Below are positions 56,245-64,000 of a stretch of 64,000 bases of DNA, in pieces. The position numbers and the translations under genes are program-made. The notes under the pieces are model-generated. The model was not told where the DNA came from. It ran no database searches and saw nothing but the letters and a program-made list of their open reading frames with translations. The stretch is from Gnetum montanum (lineage: Eukaryota > Streptophyta > Gnetopsida > Gnetales > Gnetaceae). Each line of letters opens with the position of its first letter. The first letter of the stretch is position 1. The stretch spans positions 1,328,383 through 1,392,382 of the forward strand of contig MNCI01008651.1 of assembly GCA_015680685.1 (NCBI GenBank). The letters are read 5' to 3'.

Positions 56245-57818
56245 TAAAACACCATAGAAATTGCGAATTGGCCTCAGGGGAAGATTCACGATTCGGGCGA
56301 AGGTTCGAGACAGAAATCCAGAAGACAGAGATAGGGAAAAGAGGCGCGCAGTATCAAGTTTCCAAGTTCCTTACAAATTCCAATCTTACTGTGTTTTCTT
56401 TCTTTACGCTACATTACACAACATAGCGAAGTGTCACTCAGCGTAACTCTGTTAACGTAGCCCGATAGCAGAAAGTAACTTACTTCGGCAATTTGGACGA
56501 AGTTTAAAGTTTAAGACTTGTCACATAATCTGCTAAGTCTTTTGTTCAAGACCAAGTTTACGCTCCATCACACAGAGCAGTGTAACAAGCTTCAAGAAAA
56601 GTAAAGTCAGAGTCAAACAAAAAAGCGCGGCAGATGGACTTCTTCCTTTTCGCAAGATTGGTCAATTTACGCTCATTACGCTACGCAGCGTAGGCAAGCA
56701 TAAATTTATTGTAAAGTTGACCATCTTACACTCTATACGCTTTACGGCGTAAATGAGTGTACAACAGCTTGAATCAACTATTTTCATGCTTCATTACGAT
56801 CTGCCACGCGACGTAGCGCGAACGAGCGTAATGCAACTCACTAGACACGCACCTATTATCCACACGCATAATACGCTGATGAGCGTATTGTGCGTAATCA
56901 TGAAGCAACTTTCGCAGAAGTGGTCGACAGTGTACTTCGTCCCCCTTCCCTAAAATGTGACGCGACATGACCAATTTCAACATAAAGTTTACCAAGTCAA
57001 CGGTATTTCGAAGATTCAAGACATGTGTCATTAGGGCCGTGCCTTCTCCACATGTTGTCGAAACTTATAAATGCTCCAGTTGACGAAGAAACAAAAAGAG
57101 AGGGGAGGGCAGCTTGAACTTTTTGCAGCATCATCTTTTAGCAGAGACAGAAGACATTTTTCTCGAGCATTGGCAGCAGGAGCAGTCAGTCCTTTGGTGA
57201 AAATACAACTCTCTCCATTTGCGATCAGTGGCGGTCCTAAGCAGAGACTACCCAAGGAAAAAATTACAGATCAGAAATTGAAAGATCATCTGGTGCGATT
57301 GGCAAGATCTATTGATCAGAAATAGTTGATCGATAGATATTCAGGCTTGACCTTCCTTGCATCCCATCTTTGGCTTACGAGGTAGATCGAACTCCATTCT
57401 GTACTCCTTGTTGAATGGGTTTCTTATTATTTTGTGTATGCTTCACACAAGATAAGTGGAGCTTTTCCATTGGAAATTTGTATACAATATACTCATTTTT
57501 TCGGGTCAAAGTACAGATCTGGGAATTGCGCATTTTTCTTAAATCTGATCTTTCTTGTCGTGTTGACGTTATCGTTATTCTAATTTATCTACATCATTTT
57601 CTACTCCTTTTACAATTCATCGAATCAAATCATTTCACGGAATATCTATAATATTCATCAATTTACTGATTGAGTAAGTCCCTTTTTGATCGACAAGACC
57701 ATTCAAGGCACCCGGATTCGTTTTCTCCAGCACGACCCTCACACAGATCTGTGGTTAAAACTGTGTACATAGATCTTCGTTTGGTATTTTCTAGCTACCG
57801 AAATTTTCCATCGTTACA
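56245..57818 (+). repeat. 3' LTR of the second family-B copy (1574 bp)
   Basis: It starts TAAAACACCATAG (first G mutated) and ends CTAGCTACCGAAA...CGTTACA, aligning with the ends of the 15890-17597 LTR. A TATA-like TTATAAAT is at 57065-57072. The middle contains TACGCTACGCAGCGTAGG-type palindromes (56673-56695), as in the other LTRs, but much of the U3 sequence differs, so this is a separate subfamily. Confidence 0.82.
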
Positions 57819-58079
57819 CCCTTGACACATACCTATACATTGTTAACTTAATATTTATTTATATTCTCTTATAAATTTGATGGTTTATGTTGTGCAAATT
57901 TTGATTTTGGTTTCCTTTTCTATGTTTATTTCTATAACTATAATTTGATTTTCTATTTCCATTTTTAGTAGGCTATTTCGATCTACATTTTTAGTAGGCC
58001 ATTTCTGTCTATGTTCTCAATAGGCCATTTCTATCTACATTGCCATTTAAATTTAGAATTTTGAAACCATTCCTGTTTG

Positions 58080-58214
58080 ACATTCCATACATCCCTAGGT
58101 GATCGACAAGACCATCCAGGTACCCCAAATCCTATTTTTGCAAAGGCCCTTGGGATTTAGGGTAAAGACTATTCTGGTGCATGGATCTTTCAGTTTCCCC
58201 ATTCCAACAACTAA
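58080..58214 (+). repeat. Family-B U5 remnant
   Basis: GTGATCGACAAGACCATCCA at 58099-58118 and the following 95 bp repeat, with divergence, the LTR end just upstream (GATCGACAAGACCATTCAAG at 57689-57708). Two LTR ends 400 bp apart in the same orientation suggest an older, truncated LTR beside or under the younger one. Confidence 0.4.
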
Positions 58215-59517
58215 GATTTCTAGCACCAATAGTTTTTAGGTTGAGGCAAAGTTTCCTTGTAAATGTAAGATATGTAGTACATAAGCTACAATCTTTCATA
58301 TTTCAAGTTTTAAAGGCTAAAAAATGCTTTAAAAGTTGTTATTGCCTTACTTCCTCAGTGAAAAAGAATACCTAATGTCTATATCTAGGCTTGGGAAGGC
58401 TAAAAATGCCTTGGAAATGACTAAAATTGGCATTTCCATGGGTTTTGTAGGGGTATAGCCCAACTACATTGGAGACATTTTTAGTAGGCTTAGTAGCTTT
58501 AGTAGGCTTAGTAGCTACAATAGCTACTGTAGCCATTGTAGCTACAGTAGTCAGCATAGTCACCACTAAGACCAAGCATAAGTGCAATGTTGGAATTTTT
58601 GGGATGCTGTTTCTTAAACAAAAACAACTATAGTCATGACAATGTAACAACAACTAATGTAAACAATACTTTTAACAATAGGTTTTACCATTTCTATAGT
58701 TTTCATCCATCTTTCCGCTTGCCACCACTTTTTCCATTTCCAAAATCTTCAATGTAGTTACAAAAGCTTGTTTACTATTTATAGTAAATGGATGGGTTTT
58801 GTGGATGTAGCCCATTCTGGACTTTCCACAAATATCAACTACACTTGTAGTAGATGACTAACTACATTGGCATTAGATAACCAACTACGCTGATAGGTGA
58901 CCGTTGATCACTACCAACATAGCCAAAGCACCACTAGTGTATTCATAAAAGTCTATTTACTATTTATAGTAAATGGAGGATGTAGTCCATTTTGAACTTT
59001 CCACAAATGGCAACGACACTGACAATAGTTGACTGACTATGCTAGTAATCATAATTGTTGCAACCCATAATTAACACTAATCTATCATCAATCAATGGTA
59101 GTCTCAAAAATGGCAACCCTAACCTATAAAAGTCCAACATTAACACCATTTCTAGGTTTTGAATTTTGGCATTTTTGGCATCGTATACAAAAATTGGAAA
59201 CACTCTGCATTCCAAGCACTTACCATTGGCAAAACCATTAACAGTAATACCAATTTTCCCATTTTTAGTAACCACATCCATCACCCATCAAACCTGTTTA
59301 TAGCCCTACTACATTTTTAGTAGTAGAAACTAACACTACAGTAAGCATAAACACCCCCATGTAATTGTCATTGCCATTGAAAGTACAAATCCTATCCGAT
59401 TTCCATCTCCATTGGCAATCATCAAAACCCATTGCAATCACTACATCCTCACCTGGTAGTGTGATTTGGTGGTAGAAATTGGGACTATGTTGGGCATAGA
59501 GACTCCCACATAGTTTT
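58215..59517. other. No gene; short repeats
   Basis: A TAGTAGGCTTAGTAGC-type repeat with GTAGCTACAATAGCTAC palindromes lies at about 58480-58560. A two-copy repeat of roughly 180 bp, sharing TTTACTATTTATAGTAAATG, starts at 58767 and 58947. The rest is AT-rich without supported coding. Confidence 0.55.
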
Positions 59518-60369
59518 TGATGAGTGGCGAGATACCCCTACACTCAACCATACGAAACGAGCGTAGCATGCACGATCCTGTCAAACTCTGCAGATGGACT
59601 AGTTGTGGCACCTAGACAGTTATCCTTAGGTCGCGGTTCGCTGTCTTCCCACCTGGACTAGTATTGTATTTGTCACATATGGTTTAGTCTTGATGAGGTG
59701 TATGATATGTTCCTAATTCTAATGCTACTCCTAAAGGTAGTGGAATGTAAGATTAACTAAGCTAAGCTAGGAGGAAAAGGTACGGAAATCTAATCTAGCC
59801 TAAGTGCGATGAGCAACTGATTCCTTGATCAACCATACACATCTTGGACCTCATGCATGACTACCACTGGGATTACCAAGGGTAGATCCTAGGTATGCCA
59901 CTGGGCTACCAAGTAGTCATACTTAAATGCTCATAATCAAGTCATGCTCGTTCCACGTTCTAGGAGTGTAAGGGTGAGATAGAAAAAACAATAAATAACA
60001 TTAAATAAATAAACAAAGTGACTGCTAAAATGATGAAGTAATCTTGATCTTTATTGTTGGTCATGTGTGTGTCCAAGTATGTCACACTTGAATAAAGAAT
60101 TCCGTACAATTACATTCACCACATTGCAGGCAGACACGAGAAAAAATAATCTATCTCTGGAGTGGTCAAACTGCCAGAGTTTCGCTACTTCTAACTCCTA
60201 ACTGCCTAAACAAGGGAGAGCCACTTCTAATTTATAGACATTACAGTGGACTGCGATATCGCGTATGCGATATCGTAGGGAAGACGCGATATTGCGGGGG
60301 ATGCGATATCGCAACAGACACGATATTGCATACGTAATATCGCGGCCCATGCGATGTCATGTCCCATCA
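59518..60369 (-). repeat. 3' LTR of the right-hand family-A element (852 bp)
   Basis: In element sense it starts TGATGGGACATGACATCG and ends CGCCACTCATCA, aligning with 6330-7213. The CGATATCG array (60251-60355) is better preserved and CpG-richer here. The TATA-like CTATAAATT is at 60229-60237, and a TGGGGGTA polypurine stretch precedes the LTR. Confidence 0.9.
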
Positions 60370-60536
60370 TACCCCCATGACTGAATAAAAAATCATCCTT
60401 GAGTTACAAAAAGAACAAATTCCATTGATTACATAGTGGATAGGTATGGGATTATTAACTGGAAAAAGAAATGGACTAATGCCACAGTGTGGAAAGACAC
60501 AACATAGAAAAATACTACAACTACAAAAAATGGAAC

Positions 60537-61133
60537 TCATGTAGTTCTTAGTGGCAGTGGCTCCTCCATGGGCGCTTTCCCTTTGTCATGTGCTCTAGGC
60601 TTGGAATTTTGATGGCGTCAAAGTATGGCCTAGAGTTTCTCCTCTTGCAAGGCCATGAGTGCCTTGGCGTGCACGTAAGTTTGTGCTTGTGCCATAGAGG
60701 CATCCTAGTCAGCCATCTCTTTTTCTTTTGCCACCCTTTAATTCTCTGTCAATATTTTATTAAGTAGCTTGGTTCTGAAGGTGTCTAGCTAGTTTTGAGT
60801 AACATCTGGCCCTATATTCGAAAGGTTTAATACTTCCAAAATGGCTTGAACAGAGAAATCCACAGTCACACCACAATTGTTAACCATGGTGCCTTTTTCT
60901 TTATTGTGCCAAAATTGGTATGTTTCCCCTAAGTACTAGGCATCGCTTTCATAGAGGGTATCTCCTTCTTCTACCTACCAGATTTGTACGATAGGAGGAT
61001 CTTCTTGATGAATGTTGAATGATTGTTCCTCCTGTTCTACATGTTGTCCGGAAGGGCCTTGTCTTCCACCTCTCCGAGATCATTTCTCTCCAGCTTGAAT
61101 AGGACCATCCTGTTGTGCATGTTTTAGGGCCAT
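60537..61133 (-). pseudogene. Family-A ORF2, internally deleted copy
   Basis: From ATG at 61133 one frame of 199 codons, with several stops but no net frameshift, gives MALKHAQQDGP, a basic SRRGGRQGP stretch, YLGETYQFWHNKEKGT, VTVDFSVQAILEVLNL, then directly the coiled-coil part LLNKILTEN and MAQAQTYVHAKALMALQEEK, and the end of the protein. Compared with 11297-14016, most of the plant-transposon-like domain, the Gln/Pro linker and much of the coiled coil are missing, yet the two ends of the protein and the reading frame are kept. The trailer PMEEPLPLRT matches the other copy. Either this is a deletion derivative that amplified, or the deletion happened in frame by chance. Confidence 0.75.
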
Positions 61134-63258
61134 CCTACAATCACACAGATCAAGCATTAGTAAGGTTATTTTGAAAATCAAGTTATACCTTATTGCTTGC
61201 CTTAATTAAAGATCTCATGTTATAACCTGTGATTGTGCCCGAAAGTTATAATAATGGGTCTTGTAACTTAGGTGGTTTCCAAATTTAATTTTCTGGTATA
61301 GCTAAGGGGATGAAATTGTTTTTGACACATTTTATTCTTAATTTTATAACTAATTAACCTTAAAGATGTCCTTTTGGAGATGATGAATTTCAAAAAGATT
61401 TATGCACTATTCAATGTGTGCCCCTCCCCCACGACTAAGATGAACACTCAAGGATTAAGTAGGTTCAGACAGAATTAAAATTGGAGTACTAGCGAGTGAG
61501 ACATAGGGATAAAAACAAGGGTCTCACAATCGTAAGTTGCAGAGAAAAAATTTGAAAAACTCCCCAGCGTGAATAGTGGAAAATGATGGTAAGTGTTGCG
61601 GAGAGGTCACGTATATATATTTTCATCCAAGTTAGGGCACTTAGAGAACGTACCGAATTTTTAATATTTCTTTTTGAAATTAAACGATGTAAACTAAGGA
61701 CATTTGGATGATTGTTATAGGGTTCCAGGGTAATTCAACTAGTTCTGAAGGCATGAAAATTATGATAGTGTGAAATTTATCAATAAGGACCTCGGACGGT
61801 AGAGAAAAAGGCTATGTGATGATAATAAGGGAAAGAAAATTGTTGGCAATATGCTAAGGGTAAGAATGGTGTGTGTGAGCTGTGTCATAAGTGAAGATTA
61901 CAAAAGATTACACAAGTGGGTCCTCCCCAAAGCAGGTTCCAACCTATAATGCCCTTGTGTAACCACACTTAAAGTGTCCGTGGGTACTAGAAGGGTTAAA
62001 TATAATCCGCACTAACTCCACAAAACACACACATGTAATTATCACCAAAATGAGATGAAAATTCTATGCTACACGGAACACAAGTTATAATTACACGAAC
62101 AGTGAGATGAGGTGAAGTATAGAAAGGGATCGTAGAGATTGGGACATGAGGTAACTGACCCAGGACATAGTGAATCCTACGTGAAAAGCATGATTAATAT
62201 GTTATTAACCCATCATTCCAAGATCAGGACCAAGTCCTTCCTTCAATCAGTGACATCGCATCGCTTCATCCCATGATGAGAAACTATGAGAGGACCATAA
62301 CAACAAGGTGTACAATTGCTTGGCATTTAGTGCAAGGGAGGAGTGATTTTGTTTATGACACTTCCTTTTTTTTTTATTTTTCTCTTTTTTTTAATTTTTC
62401 ACTTTACTGAATCTAGAGAAGCTGCCAACCTTTAGGCATGGATTCATGTCTTTCCAGTGGGACCCCCTAGAACAACATTTGATTTTTGAGTGCCCTTTTG
62501 ATTACTCTTACTCCCATTTCATTAGATCTAGTAGGATCTTAGTACAACCACATTGCATGATAACTCCTACAGGCATCACCAAAGATAATCCACAAGTCCC
62601 CTTGATGTCACACCCTAATCATTCCCTCTTGGTCCATCCTTCTTCATTCTGGGTATAAGAAACACAAAATTAATTTGAAGTTTTTTAAAAATGTTAAGAA
62701 TATCACTGTACCCTCAAACAAAACCTCTTATTTATAGAGTGGATGAGTGGGTGTAATGGGCTCACTCTTCCAAATAATTTCTCACTCATGGCTTAATAAC
62801 ATAGAACACACCTCAACCAACGATCCACATGAGTGTTTTATTGGTAGATGAGATTACTTACAAAAGCGTAAAAAAGACAAAAAACACAAAAAGATATAAA
62901 GATAAAACAAAAAAGTTGAAAAATGAAAAAAAAATGGAAAACAAAAAGGTGTAAAATCAAAGAAATGTAAAATATTTATTAATCCTTCTTGTTATTGAAA
63001 TGGGGGGTATCCCCCATAACTAATCAGTTGAGTATGGCACAGATTTATAAATGAAAGATAAGGATCCTTGCATGTTAGAAGTATTGGAACCAGTCTATAC
63101 TTATCCCATTGGGGTTCACACACTTGATTGTAATAAGCATAGTGGGGCACTTTATATGATGTAGTTCCTAGATAACGAGTTGATCCACTATGATGTTGGT
63201 GACCGTTAGATGGTATGCAAAGATTAGGATGATGCCTCCCATGGTTATGTTCATTAGG
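61134..63258 (-). other. Family-A spacer, right-hand copy
   Basis: It is collinear with 9209-11296, sharing an A-rich tract (62871-62960), the GGGTCCTCCCCAAAGCAGG block (61918-61936) and TATATATA (61615-61622). No gene is supported. The GATATC cluster seen at 10.7 kb is absent. Confidence 0.6.
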
Positions 63259-64000
63259 CTATGTGGTTGTTGGAGTGTTACTTGATGGCCCTGATGAAGT
63301 TACATGAGGTGTTGGGTTCAAAGGTAAGGGTGCACCACATTTGTGGACTTGTGCTGGGTTGGAAGATGCAGTGGTCTCGAAATTTTGTTGTCCTTTCCTA
63401 CAGCTGTGTTTAAAGAAAGGATGCCTTTGATGTTGAGGAGGCCTTTCACTGCTATTAGTAGCAGTAGCACAAGTGTTGTTCATGGGTTGCGGTGGTGCAG
63501 GTACGTTAGGGGTAGTTGGTGGCGATGTGGAAGGAGGGAAAGGATAAGAATGTTGAAAGTTAGGAGGAATATAAGGTGCGCAAGCTGGTGGTTGCGTTGG
63601 AGGCATGGGTTGATAGTATTATGGAGAATAGTAATGTGGTGAGACAAAGTATGTTGGCCCAGTTGGAGAAACAGGATGTTGAATGTGACAAGCATTCGAG
63701 ATTGGAAAATATGAAGGGTGCCTCTAGTCTAAGGGTGGTCTCCCCCATGACTGGGATGGTTGCCACTGTGATCGAACACAGGATCTCTGTACGAACTCTA
63801 GATGTAACGTGTTTTCCCAATGCTCATATAAATGTAACAATATTGGGCATTGGCCTTTGGGGTAATCGTATAAGCATATGTTACATTCATATGTATGATT
63901 AACAGTTGAGTGCTTATTCCCTTCATTCTTTTTTTTTGAATGTCTATTATTTCATCTTGCTTCTTGGGTTGTCAAAACTCTATCTCCAATGATGTTGACA
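63259..64000 (-). pseudogene. gag: Family-A gag C-terminal part
   Basis: On the minus strand the knuckle CNICLYDYPKGQC (from 63884) is followed by HLYEHWE, LHLEFVQ and a Pro-rich tail (PPNFQHSYPFPPSTSPP, 63259-63606), as in the other copy at 8445-8900. Here the last Cys of the knuckle is present but the His is Tyr; in the other copy the His is present and the last Cys is Leu. A frameshift separates knuckle and tail. The N-terminal capsid part lies outside the window. Confidence 0.75.

Larger units (their letters stand above)
50511..57818 (+). mobile_element. Family-B 3' part: pol, hairpin array and 3' LTR
   Basis: From about 50.5 kb the DNA is CpG-rich and matches the 3' half of the 20.9-kb element in order: spacer end, RT-RNase H-integrase, hairpin array, 3' leader, AAAGAGGGG tract and LTR. 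A gag-protease-antisense gene lies upstream in the right order but looks much older. No 5' LTR was found, so this is either a truncated insertion or the right half of a recombinant. Confidence 0.7.
59518..64000 (-). mobile_element. Family-A element, truncated by the window edge
   Basis: Read on the minus strand: the C-terminal part of gag (64000-63259), spacer (63258-61134), a shortened ORF2 (61133-60537) and 3' LTR (60369-59518). It is collinear with the complete element at 6330-15154. The 5' LTR and the start of gag lie beyond 64000. TSD cannot be tested from this window. Internal deletions relative to the other copy fall mainly in ORF2. Confidence 0.85.

Overview
The window reads as intergenic DNA from a large seed-plant genome. 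It is almost wall-to-wall LTR retrotransposons of Ty3/gypsy type, nested and decayed to different degrees, and I recognise no intact host gene, rRNA or tRNA. Nearly every coding stretch is broken. The stops fall mostly where Gln, Arg or Trp codons would be (C-to-T or G-to-A changes), and the older parts are CpG-poor, as expected for long-methylated transposons. The species cannot be named from the sequence.

Two element families explain most of the window. Family A (about 8.8 kb) has LTRs starting TGATG and ending in CA, a CGATATCG palindrome array in front of the TATA box, a decayed tRNA-Asp-type primer site, a gag and a second sense ORF (a plant-transposon-like domain followed by a coiled coil). 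No protease, RT or integrase is visible. One copy is complete with a 5-bp target duplication (6330-15154, +). One runs off the right edge (59518-64000, -). An ORF2 scrap lies at about 3.56-3.89 kb.

Family B is a giant Tat/Ogre-like element. The complete copy (15890-36745, minus strand, 20.9 kb, TSD CCATG) carries LTR, gag, protease, a 6-kb spacer, RT-RNase H-integrase, a hairpin repeat array and LTR. Its gag is split by a solo LTR (31413-33674) in the opposite orientation. The spacer carries a gene on the opposite strand (23711-27898, +) with at least four GT-AG introns. An older, CpG-poor family-B relative lies at 39.4-50.5 kb (+) with gag, protease and the same antisense gene (43.9-47.05 kb, -), with introns at corresponding positions. 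It abuts a CpG-richer pol plus 3' LTR at 50.5-57.8 kb (+), which is probably a different insertion or a recombinant.

The rest: 1-1.2 kb holds tandem repeats (with one N) and a gag fragment with an Arg/Asp/His-rich N-terminus. About 2.1 kb holds a scrap of caulimovirid-type reverse transcriptase. The AT-rich stretches at 2.2-6.3, 15.2-15.9, 36.8-39.4 and 57.8-59.5 kb hold no gene I can support.

The most interesting signals are (i) the antisense, intron-containing gene kept in two diverged family-B copies, and (ii) three minisatellite arrays per element, two of them flanking that gene. Their units combine a TAGTTTTA-like box with a 4-bp stem and 6-nt loop, and the stem bases covary between units.
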